Shown here one piece after another: positions 14,187 through 26,052 of a DNA stretch of 64,000 bases (position 1 is the first letter of the stretch; every line of letters begins with the position of its first letter). This stretch comes from Argopecten irradians (Eukaryota; Mollusca; Bivalvia; Pectinida; Pectinidae). Made by a program: the position numbers and the translations under genes. The notes under the pieces are model-generated. The model made no database searches, was not told where the DNA came from, and worked only from the letters and a program-made list of their open reading frames with translations. The stretch covers positions 10,602,383-10,666,382 of the forward strand of contig NC_091139.1 in assembly GCF_041381155.1 (NCBI RefSeq). Reading direction: 5' to 3'.

Positions 14187-14925
14187 AACCAACATCCGCA
14201 TATCTACGACATAGCAACCAACATCCGCTTATCTACGGCATAGCAACCAACATCCTCATATCTACGGCATAGCAACCAACATCCTCATATCTACGACATA
14301 GCAACCAACAACCTCATATCTACGGCATAGCAACCAACATCCTCATATCTACGGCAGAGCAACCAACATCCTCATATCTACGGCATAGCAACCAACATCC
14401 TCATATTTACGGCATAGCAACCAACATCCTCATATCTACGGCATAGCAACCAACATCCTCATATCTACGACATAGCAACTAACATCCTCATATCTACGGC
14501 ATAGCAACCAACAACCAAATATCTACGACATAGCAACCAACAACCAATATCTACGACATAGCAACCAACATCCGCATATCAACGGCAGAGCAACCAACAT
14601 CCTCATATCTACGGCATAGCAACCAACAACCTCATATCTACGACATAGCAACCAACAACCATATATCTACGGCATAGCAACCAACATCCTCATATCTACG
14701 GCAGAGCAACCAACATCCTCATATCTACGGCATAGCAACCAACATCCTCATATCTACGGCATAGCAACCAACATCCTCATATCTACGGCATAGCAACCAA
14801 CATCCTCATATCTACGGCATAGCAACCAACAACCAAATATCTACGACATAGCAACCAACAACCAATATCTACGACATAGCAACCAACATCCTCATATCTA
14901 CGACAGAGCAACCAACATCACTAAA
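14187..14925 (+). repeat. 29-bp minisatellite, unit 1
   Basis: About 25 head-to-tail copies of a 29-bp unit built on ATAGCAACCAACATCCTCAT followed by ATCTACGGC, with G/A variation (GGC/GAC) and a subtype reading ACAACCAAATATC. It starts 9 bp after the gene B stop codon. Confidence 0.92.
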
Positions 14926-15053
14926 TGTGATCAATGTTTATGTATTTTCTTGGATGAATAGAACTCGCAAAATTAAATCGTTGCAAAAATGTTTTAAACC
15001 AAAATGACTCTTCACCGTGAAAATAAATCACAGTTAAGCTTGAAAACACGAAA

Positions 15054-15332
15054 TTAATCTTCGGCAAAAAATACACGTATGTTGGTATGTAATTCATTCT
15101 TATCATTTCCAATAACAAACACATTTGTATTACTGTTCATTAAGAGAGTAATTGCATTGTTTGTAATAACGAGCAATATAATACACTCTTTTTTTCCATT
15201 TTTGTCATTACCAAGTCGATATGTTCCACAATAATACTTAACTCCTAGTACATTTGCTATGTTTAACATATACAAATCCACATTTCTTACAATTTTAATT
15301 CTCAAACAATAAGCGTGACGAACCTTGAACAA
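15054..15332 (-). CDS. Hypothetical 92-residue ORF (unit 1)
   Basis: Open frame starting MFKVRHAYCLRIKIVRNVD and ending VFFAED. The same frame is whole in unit 3 (30513-30791) but changes frame in unit 2 within a T-run. No motif is recognised. Its persistence across units may only reflect recent duplication, so coding status is uncertain. Confidence 0.2.
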   Translation of the reverse strand: MFKVRHAYCLRIKIVRNVDLYMLNIANVLGVKYYCGTYRLGNDKNGKKECIILLVITNNAITLLMNSNTNVFVIGNDKNELHTNIRVFFAED

Positions 15333-15358
15333 CTAGTTGTTTGTGGAAACTTTAAATA

Positions 15359-15541
15359 ATGTCACTCATGAAAATTATGAAAATCTTTCTATTGCTCTTT
15401 TCAATTTTCCAATCATTACCACTGTTTCTATGTATTTTGCATATCTCTATAATCTTTCTAAAGTAACTGTTATCAAATCAAATTCGTTATTCAATAAGAC
15501 AGAAACATATGCTGTTGGTGTAAGTGTAAACATCAGGTACT
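15359..15541 (+). pseudogene. Small hydrophobic-start ORF, frameshifted copy (unit 1)
   Basis: Begins MSLMKIMKIFLLLFSIF, a signal-peptide-like start shared with units 2 and 3. One T is missing in the following T-run relative to those units, so the frame leaves the shared protein after about 17 residues. If the ORF is real, this copy is inactive. Confidence 0.3.
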
Positions 15542-16189
15542 TACCATATACAGGGTGTTTCAGAAAAACATGTCCTGGATTTAAACAGTGATAGCTTCTT
15601 TATGAAAAAATCTCAATTACACGACTTACGATCAGACAATTTTGAGAGCAAACGATACCACAATTTGCTGGAAAGCAATAATTTAGAGTTATGATTTCAT
15701 AATAAATCACCATGACGTCATTAATAACATCACTAAAACAATTATATACTGTTTTACCAAGGTACATTCGATTATAAAGACTTGCTGTATTGTGATAAAA
15801 TCACTGTTTCAATGATGAAAATGAGTCAGAGGTAATTTTTTGTGGGTAATTTATCTAAATGTTACACAAAAACAAGAAATTGTTTTTCTAACATCAATAT
15901 TACTGCTTGAATATATCAAGACAGTCATTTGTTTATATCATATCTTAGTTTAAATCATCGAGTATAATTACTGTCAAGTTCACGTTAATGTTCATTTGTG
16001 TATGTGTTGTAGTAATGTGATTACACTGATCATACAAATATCATGCAGCTTCCTTGGTAGTTGTTATAAGTCACTCTCTTATCTTTGATCTAAACACAAG
16101 TCAGTTCTATAGTTTTCTACAGTAAAAGAACAAATAACGTCTTCTTCTGCCTTCATTATCATTATTGTTTTTATTGCCACATTAACATT

Positions 16190-16426
16190 ATGGAACCATT
16201 TCATATTCTGCTATCATACACATATATATTAGAATCAGGAAACGACCTCAGTTTTGAATACATGCACATGGTATTCGGGGAAAACATGTGTTTCAATGCT
16301 TATGATCATACTTTCAGAAATCATTTAAAAGTCTTCATATTAAGAAAACAAAAATCATCAGACCATAATGTATTGTTGAAACTTTATATTTCAGATGATA
16401 TGTTTAAACTAGTATACATTGATTAA
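16190..16426 (+). CDS. Hypothetical 78-residue ORF inside the TIR element (unit 1)
   Basis: Starts MEPFHILLSYTYILESGND. It is also open in unit 2 (23716-23943, slightly shorter end) but has an internal TGA in unit 3. No motif recognised. Probably not a functional gene. Confidence 0.15.
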   Translation: MEPFHILLSYTYILESGNDLSFEYMHMVFGENMCFNAYDHTFRNHLKVFILRKQKSSDHNVLLKLYISDDMFKLVYID

Positions 16427-16819
16427 ACTATTCTAGATAGCTGCTCTTCGTTAATGTAAATAAAATCCATTCAAACTTTGATTTTAGTGTGTCCTGCATT
16501 GAGTACTAATCAGAAATTCAGTTGGTGACAGCTTCTTGATAAACAATGCAGAACGTAGTTGCATCAACCGAGGATTAATTCAATTATATACTAGATTTGA
16601 TCGGGACCAAAACACGGGATTCACACCCAGGTATTCGATCAAATCGAACGGAGGCACGACTGAAGAAGGAACGAACTAATAAAATGATGATTCCAGCAGT
16701 ACATCGGTATTAATGTGTCTGTACGGACCGACAGGACAAACGCTGCATATGACACGCACATACTTTCATATAGACACCATAAAGTCAGACGGACAATACC
16801 AAAAACACACGAACAAATG

Positions 16820-16943
16820 AATGGACAGACAGACGATCAGATGGATGTATGGACAGACAGACAGACGAACAGATGGATGGATGGACAGACAAACAGACGA
16901 ACAGATGGATGGATGGACAGACAGACAGACGAGCAGATGGATG
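16820..16943. repeat. (GACA/GATGG) satellite, unit 1
   Basis: Interleaved GACAGACAGAC and AGATGGATGG runs, which create long shadow frames on both strands. Units 2 and 3 hold the same block with one sub-repeat rearranged (24754-24875 and 32698-32821). Confidence 0.85.
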
Positions 16944-17974
16944 ATCACGATTTGCACACAATGACGAACGAACAGCGCTAAAAAGACAATATTAATAACG
17001 AATTTACTTAAATACACATTAAGAACCAAGTAATAAAATTAGCATGTTTTATTTTTTGTCCGTTGTAAAGATATCGTCTTAATTATATCTTCAAACAAAC
17101 GCAATCACGAAAAAAAAGAAATAACTAGCGAACGAACAAAGGAAAAGAGGATGAACTTCCTTCCGTCTGTTAATCTGTCTGTGTACACGTCCGTACGGAC
17201 GGACAGAACAGACACTACATATGACACGAACATACTGTCTAATGTGATTTCATTAGGTCAGACAGACAAACACACGAACAAATGAATGAATGGGCAGACA
17301 GACGGACAGACAAATCGCAGACACACACACAAGTCGCACACATGCACGGACGAACGGCGCTGAAAAAGTTGTAAGTTGGAACAAATCACGATGACATTAG
17401 TCCACATTAATTACGCATCAATAAAATGGCAAACACGATCAAAACATAAGTTGATAGAAATATATTTTTTCAGAACTTCTATGGTCGTGTTGGCGACGCT
17501 ATATCTATAATACTCTATAATACATATCTTTGGCTTCAGTAAAAAATGCCACCATGTGTAAAATATCTTTCTTGTAAGTAAAAGACACCGGGATCTGAGA
17601 ATTAGTTCATAATGAGGTAAAAACGGTATAAAGCTAGAATATATATATACGGCAATCCGAAATAAAAGGCCAAAATGAATTCAAAGTAAAATTAAAATCA
17701 TTTCTATGGATTATATATTAAACCACTTCACTCCAAAAATCTATTATTAGAAGTATTATGAAACACCCTGTACGATAGCAATAAATTAGCATCGTGTGAC
17801 GATGATTATCGAATTATTTTGATGAAAAAATATATTAGTTAAAATAACGTAAAATAATTGCCTTTATTTAAATCTATACTTTTGTTCGATTATGCATGCG
17901 TGACTTCATGGACTCATGCTTTTGTTGCACGCGTCAACAGTTTTGGTGATTCTGATACTGATATAACAGTCCGA

Positions 17975-17999
17975 TGACGTCACAATAATCATGACGTCA
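17975..17999. promoter_or_regulatory. Twin CRE sites upstream of gene X, unit 1
   Basis: Two perfect TGACGTCA palindromes at 17975-17982 and 17992-17999, 17 bp apart start to start and about 120-145 bp before the ATG. TGACGTCA is the CREB/CREM/ATF consensus. Unit 3 keeps both sites (33857-33864, 33874-33881); in unit 2 the first reads TGACTTCA. Confidence 0.5.
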
Positions 18000-18119
18000 C
18001 AATATGCAATACGACATAATTGACATACCCATAATTCCCTCCATAGCTACGCTTTATACATTAACGTCGGCTGCTTTTCAACACTACTAAACTTAAAACT
18101 CACTATTTTGCGATAAATT

Positions 18120-19771
18120 ATGGACAAGGAAGAGAAAGACGAGACGAAAAATGCGACGTCATTTCAGGTATCGTCTAAATGTGAACGACTGAAAAGGACT
18201 TCGAAGGACAGGTGTATGGTGATTGGTGAAACTAAGATGTACTACGGAAACAACGGGTCTGTTTATGTCATGTCTCCTATTCCGGGATCTCCAAATCCGG
18301 GAACTGAACCAGAACATATATACATCCGACCGGAGTCCCAAAAGGAAGACACGATGCCTCTTCAGGTGACACAAAAAGGTAAAAGAATTGCTTGGCTCTA
18401 ATATTTCATAAAACATTTTATCAAAACGGGAAAAACCGCTATAACATTGCTTGAAAGTTTTGTGGCAATTACGACACTACATCGATTCGCCTATTAGTTT
18501 ATTCCATCGTTAATCGTCTGACATTGAAGGTACAGTAATTAACGCATCTAATTTTTACATGCATATGTACAGAAAAACCTAAGTATGGGTATTTACTCAA
18601 GCGGGGCCGCGGTAGCGGGGTGGTTAAAATGCCCGACATATTACCTCAATCCCTTGACCTCTAGGATGCGAGTTCGAATCTTATGTTGGGCAGTTGCCAT
18701 GTACTGGCATCTGGTCGAGGGTTTTTCTCCGGGTACTCCGGCTCTCCTCTATCAATAAACCTGGCACGTCCTTACATGACACTGCCTGTCAATAGGACGT
18801 TAAACTAATAAAACCCGAATCCTCAAAGTCATCCTCGATATTCCACTCCTGTCGAGATATCCATCACTAGCCTATATCATAGCACAGCGGCTTTGTGTGC
18901 AACAATGGATGAGATAGATAAATGAGTCACTTGATGAACAACAAAAAAATCAAATAACGGTACACTGTGTGGTTTTGAAAGTTAGGCGTCCCTCTGTACA
19001 TAAGGGCAAAGTTGGACGCCTGTAGTTGGTCACCTTTCTCGTGAAACGCTCTCAGTTTTTATCCTAACATAACTCATGGGTGGGTACTGCGACAGTGATA
19101 GTAACCTATTGAATATCGAGGATGACTATAAGTAGAATTTTCCATATAGTATCGAATCGTTTCTGTACGATATTGCTTATTTTTATTTCTTTTCAACAGA
19201 TAAACCAAAGAAAGGAAAGAAAAAAAGGAAACACAAAATTACAGTTGAAAATAAGGACGTATCTCCAAAATATGCGCTGCCACCATTAAAGACCGTACCT
19301 GAAAGCAAGGGGAATTTTCCAACGAGGGAAAAAAAGGGGAGAGAACCGTGTCAATTTCAGCGTTCAAAATACTACAAAGAAAATGACTATTCAGTAGGAC
19401 AAGCAGAATCATGGATTCCACAACCAGGCTTCAAATCCAGCGGAAAGAAAACAGCACCGAAAAACACTGTGATGTCTGAATCTTCAAGTCTGACATATGG
19501 ATCACTCCTTAAACTTGTGAAATCTTCAAAGAATGTACCAGCTTCGCCGTACCTAGAAACCACTGCCATCGAGAGTGTTCGGCTTCCGCCTATCCGTGGA
19601 GCTCAGAGAAGATCAGACTCCGCTAAAACTTGTAAGGTCCCGACTGTCCCATTCATCAACCTTTACAAAGACAGTGACCAGCTCCCGCCACTCAAGGTCA
19701 GCGCCATGCCAATGTCCTACAGATACGAACAGAAGGAATATTACAAGGTAACAAAGGGCTACCAGTGGTAG
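18120..19771 (+). CDS. Gene X copy 1: uncharacterised basic protein, 2 exons
   Basis: Exons 18120-18378 and 19200-19771 give 276 residues, with donor GTAAAAG and acceptor TTTTCAACAG. ATG 18120 is the first in frame and follows an in-frame stop region. The N-terminus is acidic/polar (MDKEEKDETKNATSF). The splice junction leads into a lysine-rich stretch (DKPKKGKKKRKHKITV) that could be a nuclear signal. The C-terminal half is rich in Tyr, Pro and Ser and ends YYKVTKGYQW. There is no signal peptide, membrane span or known domain. By eye copy 2 differs at about 4 residues and copy 3 at about 6. Short Pro/Tyr-rich proteins of this kind include ciliary microtubule inner proteins, but that is only a suggestion. 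The intron holds a SINE and a small TIR element at the same place in all copies. Confidence 0.72.
18602..18814 (+). mobile_element. tRNA-derived SINE in gene X intron, unit 1
   Basis: The 5' part has tRNA-like A and B boxes (GGTAGCGGGGTGG; GAGTTCGAATCTTA). The 3' end is GACGTTAAACTAATAAAA, the same tail as the copy at 54537. It sits at the same site in all three units, so it inserted before the triplication. Confidence 0.75.
18827..19127. mobile_element. 300-bp TIR MITE in gene X intron, unit 1
   Basis: Left end AGTCATCCTCGATATTC at 18827 and its inverse GAATATCGAGGATGACT ending at 19127: 17-bp perfect TIRs, no coding capacity. It lies directly beside the SINE. Confidence 0.7.
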
Positions 19772-21044
19772 ATAGTGATATTTCGGACACTGCAATGTGA
19801 TCTTTGAAATCAGTGGCAACAAATAGAAATACAACCTTAAATATTCATTTTTATGACGGCATTTCACGAAAGAGTTCCGATGACCCTGTATATGGACCGA
19901 AAATGCGCGGGCTGGCCGCTCTTCATGGCAAACGCATCAATACAGTATACATGTACATGTACATGTGAGAGTGTAACATTTCGAAAAGGCGTCTCGATAG
20001 AGAAACATGCTTAACGTGTATTAAGTTCAGTGCCATACATGTTTGTCCTTCAATTTGCAGAAAAGATAATAATGTTAGAAATCTTGTGTTTGTGATCGAG
20101 TGTCCTCGGGAAGTTTGAAACAAATGTCTATATGATTATGTTAAAAATATTTAAAGTTATTATATTCATGGACGGTTATAATCATTTTATTAAATTGCTT
20201 ATTTACAACTTTCTTGTGTGTTTTCTGTAATATATTTCTGTATAATACTTTTCTTCATTATGGCATACTGTAAAGTGTGATATGTTCTTACCTGTACATA
20301 TCGTAATTCAACATGTCTTGCAATGACCGATTGCTTAAAATCACCGTTTGTAACGTTACCTACTTACAAAATGTATTAAAAATGCCAGTATCTCAGCAAG
20401 GATATGATTCTAGTATGTAAATGTTTCTAGCAGTACAGTAATCCAATGCACACAAAAGGCAATAAGGAAAACTCACATATCATCGATGAGAGTTCAATCG
20501 CTGGGTCAGGGGAGACAACTATTTTGCTATTAGAAATTTGTTATTTATTTACCGGGTATGTCAACTGCATTAATAACAAATGTATATTTCTATTTGGTAA
20601 CAGCTTAAACCCCAAGAACAATAGTATGGATTTACTGCTGCGCTCTCTGAGAGGATTATCTAAAATGATATTATATTGCAATTTGATTACTCTTTTTTTG
20701 TGTCCCTCCGATGCAGATATATATATGCACTGTCACCATACTTGGACGTTCTTTACCACTACGGTGTTTATACGCTTTCAAAACAAGCGTTCTGATGCCC
20801 TTGTCAGGGTTAAGTTCATTTTCCGAATTTAAACTCAACAAGCATGTCATTTAAACGTATTGAAGACCTTTTGATATGCACGTGCATGACGTTTCAAGTT
20901 GCTGCTCGTATTATGTTTGAAAAAAAAAATATTATAAAGTTTCCGTTAGCTTGTAATAAGAAGAAAACAAACAAAACAATAACAATACGGATTTCCATCC
21001 GTAAATGGAAATCCCTGATTAAGCGTACTCCATCTTTGCAGATC
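19772..21044. other. Non-coding 3' part of unit 1
   Basis: Follows gene X. A 128-codon open frame (20446-20832) is identical in unit 2, but about 255 bp of it are absent in unit 3 and it shows no motif, so I do not call it. A hyphenated palindrome GGATTTCCATCCGTAAATGG lies near 20989. Confidence 0.5.
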
Positions 21045-21173
21045 ACAAAGTTAGCTCCCTTACTTCATTATTATGTGGGCGCATTTCACGTTGTTTTCTC
21101 CGAAAAGTATGACGTTGCCCTAACAAACACATAAGGTCACACTCACTACATTCCCGTAAGGGCAGATAACTCT
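21045..21173. mobile_element. Small TIR MITE, AGTTAGCTCCCTT-type ends (unit 1)
   Basis: Left end CAAAGTTAGCTCCCTT and right end AAGGGCAGATAACTCT are imperfect inverted copies about 130 bp apart. Related copies lie at 28975-29103, 36693-36830 and 63667-63805; the last is outside the array, so this is a dispersed family. Confidence 0.6.
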
Positions 21174-21687
21174 TTCATATACAGATACAGAATACAAATG
21201 GTAAAAGTTCCAATAGAAGGATTGAATTGACGTCAAAGAACAACGTAACCTCGGAAACCGCTGTGTCTACACTCCACTACACTCCGTTTATATAGCAACC
21301 TAGTGTAGGCTTACTAGGTAAGTGACGATATGTGCCTTGTGCTGGGTGTGAGCTTGTCTAGTTTAAGAGACTGTAATATATTTGAGGTGTTTTGTCTGCT
21401 TATTTATATCAAAAAGAAAGAAATTTGACAGCCTACTTCAATTGGTTATTTATATCGAAAAGATTTAAACAACCACTCAATTATCTCAAGTCTGAGCACA
21501 CAGAGAAGGGTTTTGCTATCGGATATATATAAATCCCATCAATATAATTATAATGAAACAGACATGAAACAAATGCATGTGGGTATATACACATTCACAG
21601 AAGAACACGATTTTTACCCATATGACCATGTTATATATGTTTCTGGCGATTCGTGCTTTTGATGATCATTTTCATCTTTTATCTCAG

Positions 21688-21823
21688 AAACAATTCCAGT
21701 AAGGAGAAGCTTGATCTGCAACTCCAGGCAAGATTAGACAATCTGAAGAAAAAGAAACTACAACTGCGGAACGATCCTCCAGGCGAGGAAGGGATTGAGG
21801 AAATCGACGTATCTACGGCATAG
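21688..21823 (+). pseudogene. Orphan copy of gene B last exon, unit 2
   Basis: The CTCAG acceptor and the frame (NNSSKEKLDLQLQARLDNLK...) are intact. It ends GIEEIDVSTA with TAG 21821-21823; the last four codons and the stop are already minisatellite sequence. No other gene B exon lies in the unit, so it is either a dead duplicate or a possible alternative last exon reached by read-through. Confidence 0.7.
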
Positions 21824-22437
21824 CAACCAACATCCTCATATCTACGGCATAGCAACCAACATCCTCATATCTACGGCATAGCAACCAACATCCTCATATC
21901 TACGGCATAGCAACCAACATCCTCATATCTACGGCATAGCAACCAACATCCTCATATCTACGACATAGCAACCAACATCCTCATATCTACGGCATAGCAA
22001 CCAACATCCTCATATCTACGACATAGAAACCAACATCCTCATATCTACGGCATAGCAACCAACATCCTCATATCTACGACATAGCAACCAACATCCTCAT
22101 ATCTACGGCATAGCAACCAACATCCTCATATCTACGACATAGCAACCAACAACCAAATATCTACGACATAGCAACCAACAACCAATATCTACGACATAGC
22201 AACCAACATCCTCATATCTACGGCATAGCAACCAACATCCTCATATCTACGGCATAGCAACCAGCAACCAACATCCTCATATCTACGACATAGCAACCAA
22301 CATCCTCATATCTACGGCATAGCAACCAACAACCAAATATCTACGACATAGCAACCAACAACCAATATCTACGACATAGCAACCAACATCCTCATATCTA
22401 CGACAGAGCAACCAACATCCTCATATCTACGAGATCC
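21812..22437 (+). repeat. 29-bp minisatellite, unit 2
   Basis: About 21 copies of the same 29-bp unit as at 14187, starting in phase with the stop codon of the orphan exon. The order of variant units is almost the same as in unit 3. Confidence 0.92.
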
Positions 22438-22665
22438 TGTTAAAACTAAATGTGATCAATGTTTATGTATTTTCTTGGATGAATAGAACTCGCAAAATTA
22501 AATCGTTGCAAAAATGTTTTAAGACCAATATGACTCTTCACCGTGAAAATAAATCACAGTTAAGCTTGAAAACACGAAATTAATCTTCGGCGAAAAATAC
22601 ACGTATGTTGGTATGTAATTCATTCTTAACGTTTCCAATAACAAACACATTTGTATTACTGTTCA

Positions 22666-22857
22666 TTAAGAGAGTAATTGCAATGTTTGTAATAACGAGC
22701 AATATAATACACTCTTTTTTTCATTTTTGTCATTACCAAGTCGATATGTTCCACAATAATAATTAACTCTTAGTACATTTGCTATGTTTAACATATACAA
22801 ATCCACATTTCTTACAATTTTAATTCTCAAACAATAAGAGTGACGAACGTTGAACAA
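22666..22857 (-). pseudogene. Hypothetical small ORF, frame-broken copy (unit 2)
   Basis: Same N-terminus as the 92-residue ORFs in units 1 and 3 (MFNVRHSYCLRIKIV), but the frame shifts in the poly-T stretch near 22715, one T shorter than unit 3. Confidence 0.2.
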
Positions 22858-22883
22858 CTAGTTGTTTGTGGAAACTTTAAATA

Positions 22884-23117
22884 ATGTCACTCATGAAAAT
22901 TATGAAAATCTTTCTACTGCTCTTTTCAATTTTTCCAATCATTACCACTGTTTCTATATATTTAGCATATCTCTATAATCTTTCTAAAGTAACTGTTATC
23001 AAATCAAATTCGTTATTCAATAAGACAGAAACATATGCTGTTGGTGTAAGTGTAAACATCAGGTACTTACCATATATAGGGTGTTTCAGAAAAACATGTC
23101 CTGGATTTAAACTGTGA
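22884..23117 (+). CDS. Hypothetical small protein with signal-peptide-like start (unit 2)
   Basis: 77 residues. Starts MSLMKIMKIFLLLFSIFPII, which looks like a signal peptide or signal anchor. An internal GGT|GTAAGTG near 23043 is a good splice donor, so the real exon may end there; beyond it the frame runs into the left end of the TIR element and its last residues (GCFRKTCPGF) are transposon sequence. No family recognised. Confidence 0.3.
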   Translation: MSLMKIMKIFLLLFSIFPIITTVSIYLAYLYNLSKVTVIKSNSLFNKTETYAVGVSVNIRYLPYIGCFRKTCPGFKL

Positions 23118-23715
23118 TAACTTCTTTATGAAAAAATCTCAATTACACGACTTACGATCAGACAATTTTGAGAGCAATCGATACCACAATTTGATGGAAA
23201 GCAATAATTTAGAGTTATGATTTCATAATAAATCACCATGACGTCATTAATAACATCACTAAAACAATTATATACTGTTTTACCAAGGTACATTCGATTA
23301 TAAAGACTTGCTGTATTGTGATAAAATCACTGTTTCAATGATGAAAATGAGTCAGAGGTAATTTTTTGTGGGTAATTTATCTAAATGTTACACAAAAACA
23401 AGAAATTGTTTTTCTAACATCAATATTACTGCTTGAATATATCAAGACAGTCATTTGTTTATATCATATCTTAGTTTACATCATCGAGTATAATTACTGT
23501 CAAGTTCACGTTAATGTTCATTTGTGTATGTGTTGTAGTAATGTGATTACACTGATCATACAAATATCATGCAGCTTCCTTGGTAGTTGTTATAAGTCAC
23601 TCTCTTATCTTTGATCTAAACACAAGTCAGTTCTATAGTTTTCTACAGTAAAAGAACAAATAACGTCTTCTTCTGCCTTCATTATCATTATTGTATTTAT
23701 TGCCACATTAACATT

Positions 23716-23943
23716 ATGGAACCATTTCATATTCTGCTATCATACACATATATATTAGAATCAGGAAACGACCTCAGTTTTGAATACATGCACATGGTAT
23801 TCGGGGAAAACATGTGTTTCAATGCTTATGATCATACTTTCAGAAATCATTTAAAAGTCTTCATATTAAGAAAACAAAAATCATCAGACCATAATGTATT
23901 GTTGAAACTTTATATTTCAGATGATATGTTTAAACTAATATAA
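23716..23943 (+). CDS. Hypothetical ORF inside the TIR element (unit 2)
   Basis: 75 codons, the copy of 16190-16426 ending three codons earlier through an A/G change. No motif. Confidence 0.13.
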   Translation: MEPFHILLSYTYILESGNDLSFEYMHMVFGENMCFNAYDHTFRNHLKVFILRKQKSSDHNVLLKLYISDDMFKLI

Positions 23944-23980
23944 ATTGATTAAACTATTCTAGATAGCTGCTCTTCGTTAA

Positions 23981-24339
23981 AGATGCTCCACCGCCGACAG
24001 AGCATAAATGATATTCATTATTTGAACAATAATTGGTGTTTAATCGTGTATATATATGTCTAATTAACACAAAAAATAATATAGAAATAATTTATTTTGC
24101 TTTTGGTGCATTCGCAATCTGTACTTTATTCCATATAGGATATAGTGCCACGGAATTTTTTCGGGATGCAATTAATTATTTTTTCATATTTTCAACTTGA
24201 AGTAGAATTAGAACCTCAAACTTTTCAATGGTGGTAATGGTGTAAAGTAAGTAACTTTTGTAACTGCAGAAAATTACCAAATCGACTGCTCCTGTTTTTG
24301 GTAGTGAAAAAAATACCATTTGTCAGCGGTGGAGCATCT
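23981..24339. mobile_element. 359-bp TIR MITE with TTAA flanks (unit 2)
   Basis: TIR AGATGCTCCACCGC / GCGGTGGAGCATCT, flanked by TTAA on both sides. Unit 1 has the empty site with a single TTAA at 16451-16454, so TTAA is the target duplication (a piggyBac-like habit; TA with longer TIRs cannot be excluded). Other copies lie at 31923, 39023 and 55991. No coding capacity. Confidence 0.85.
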
Positions 24340-24753
24340 TTAATGTAAATAAAATCCATTCAAACTTTGATTTTAGTGTGTGCGTTTCGTAATAAATTTT
24401 GTTAAATGTGATCATCAAATTATGTCCTGCATTGAGTACTAATCAGAAATTCAGTTGGTGACAGCTTCTTGATAAACAATGCAGAACGTAGTTGCATCAA
24501 CCGAGGATTAATTCAATTATATACTAGATTTGATCGCGACCAAAACACGGGATTCACACCCAGGTATTCGATCAAATCGAACGGAGGCACGACTGAAGAA
24601 GGAACGAACAAATAAAATGATGATTCCAGCAGTACATCGGTATTAATGTGTCTGTACGGACCGACAGGACAAACGCTGCATATGACACGCACATACTTTC
24701 ATATAGACCCCATAAAGTCAGACGGACAATACCAAAAACACACGAACAAATGA

Positions 24754-24875
24754 ATGGACAGACAGACGATCAGACAGATGGATGTATGGACAGACAGACA
24801 GACGAACAGATGGATGGATGGACAAACAGACGAACAGATGGATGGATGGACAGGCAGACAGACAAGCAGATGGAT
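24754..24875. repeat. (GACA/GATGG) satellite, unit 2
   Basis: Same mixed tetranucleotide and pentanucleotide satellite as in unit 1, with one extra CAGACAGATGG step near the start and a shorter middle. Confidence 0.8.
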
Positions 24876-25907
24876 GATCACGATTTGCACACAATGACGA
24901 ACGAACAGCGCTAAAAAAGACAATATTAATAACGAATTTACTGAAATACACATTAAGAACCAAGTAATAAAATAAGCATGTTTTATTTTTTGTCCATTGT
25001 AAAGATATCGTCTTAATTATATCTTCAAACAAATGCAATCACGAAAAAATAGAAATAACTAGCGAACGAACAAAGGAAAAGAGGATGAACTTCCTTCCGT
25101 CTGTTAATCTGTCTGTGTACACGTCCGTACGGACGGACAGAACAGACACTACATATGACACGAACATACTGTCTAATGTGATTATATTAGGTCAGACAGA
25201 CAAACACACGAACAAATAAATGAATGGGCAGACAGACGGACAGACAAATCGCAGACACACACACAAGTCGCACACATGCACGGACGAACGGCGCTGAAAA
25301 AGTTGTAAGTTGGAACAAATCACGATGACATTAGTCCACATTAATTACGCATCAATAAAATGGCAAACACGATCAAAACATAAGTTGATAAAAAATATAT
25401 TTTTTCAGAACTTCTATGGTCGTGTTGGCGACGCTATATCTATAATACTCTATAATACATATCTTTGGCTTCAGTAAAAAATGCCGCCATGTGTAAAATA
25501 TCTTTCTTGTAAGTAAAAGACACCGGGATCTGAGAATTAGTTCATAATGAGGTAAAAACGGTATAAAGCTAATATATAAATACGGCAATCCGAAATAAAA
25601 GGCCAAAATGAATTCAAAGTAAAATTAAAATCATTTCTATGGATTATATATTAAACCTCTTCACTCCAAAAATCTATTATTAGAAGTATTATGAAACACC
25701 CTGTACGATAGCAATAAATTAGCATCGTGTGACGATGATTATCGAATTATTTTGATGAAAAAATATATTAGTTAAAATAACGTAAAATAATTGCCTTTAT
25801 TTAAATCTATACTTTTGTTCGATTATGCATGCGTGACTTCATGGACTCATGCTTTTGTTGCACGCGTCAACAGTTTTGGTGATTCTGATACTGATATAAC
25901 AGTCCGA

Positions 25908-25932
25908 TGACTTCACAATAATCATGACGTCA
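25908..25932. promoter_or_regulatory. CRE pair upstream of gene X, unit 2 (one site altered)
   Basis: The first site reads TGACTTCA (25908-25915), off consensus; the second, TGACGTCA (25925-25932), is perfect. Confidence 0.4.
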
Positions 25933-26052
25933 CAAAATGCAATACGACATAATTGTCATACCCATAATTCCCTCCATAGCTACGCTTTATACATTAACGT
26001 CGGCTGCTTTTCAACACCACTAAACTTAAAACTCACTATTTTGCGATAAATT

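Larger units (their letters stand above)
15549..17772. mobile_element. 2.2-kb TIR element, Tc1/mariner-like ends (unit 1)
   Basis: Left end TACAGGGTGTTTCA at 15549 and its exact inverse TGAAACACCCTGTA ending at 17772. This fits TA target sites and CAGGGTGTTTCA termini, as in Tc1/mariner-type elements. No transposase is recognised inside, so it is non-autonomous if it is a single element. It carries a 78-codon ORF and tetranucleotide satellites. Assignment rests on the ends only. Confidence 0.5.
13701..21330 (+). repeat. Triplicated block, unit 1 (7.6 kb)
   Basis: First of three head-to-tail copies. The left edge is where TATGTGCC...TGTGAGCTTGTCTAG begins; the same text restarts at 21331 and 29259. 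Contents in order: gene B last exon, 29-bp minisatellite, small ORFs, 2.2-kb TIR element, twin CRE, gene X, about 1.5 kb of non-coding DNA. Unit 1 lacks the 360-bp TIR element that units 2 and 3 carry (empty TTAA at 16451-16454). Confidence 0.88.
23075..25705. mobile_element. TIR element copy, unit 2 (with nested insertion)
   Basis: Right end TGAAACACCCTGTA is intact; the left end has one change (TATAGGGTGTTTCA). Same interior as 15549-17772 plus a 359-bp TIR element at 23981-24339 and about 45 bp near 24380 that unit 1 lacks. Confidence 0.5.

Noticed and set aside
14187-14925. Regular 29-bp repeats that could suggest a CRISPR array
   Set aside because: There are no unique spacers; the unit is contiguous head to tail and lies in eukaryotic DNA. 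It is a minisatellite.
16715-17029. Long frames on both strands across the (GACA) satellite, also in units 2 and 3
   Set aside because: Low-complexity satellite lacks stops in several frames at once; the peptides are simple repeats.
20446-20832. 128-codon ORF, identical at 28375-28761
   Set aside because: Identity reflects the recent block duplication or conversion. About 255 bp of it are absent in unit 3, there is no motif, and the composition is like the flanks.
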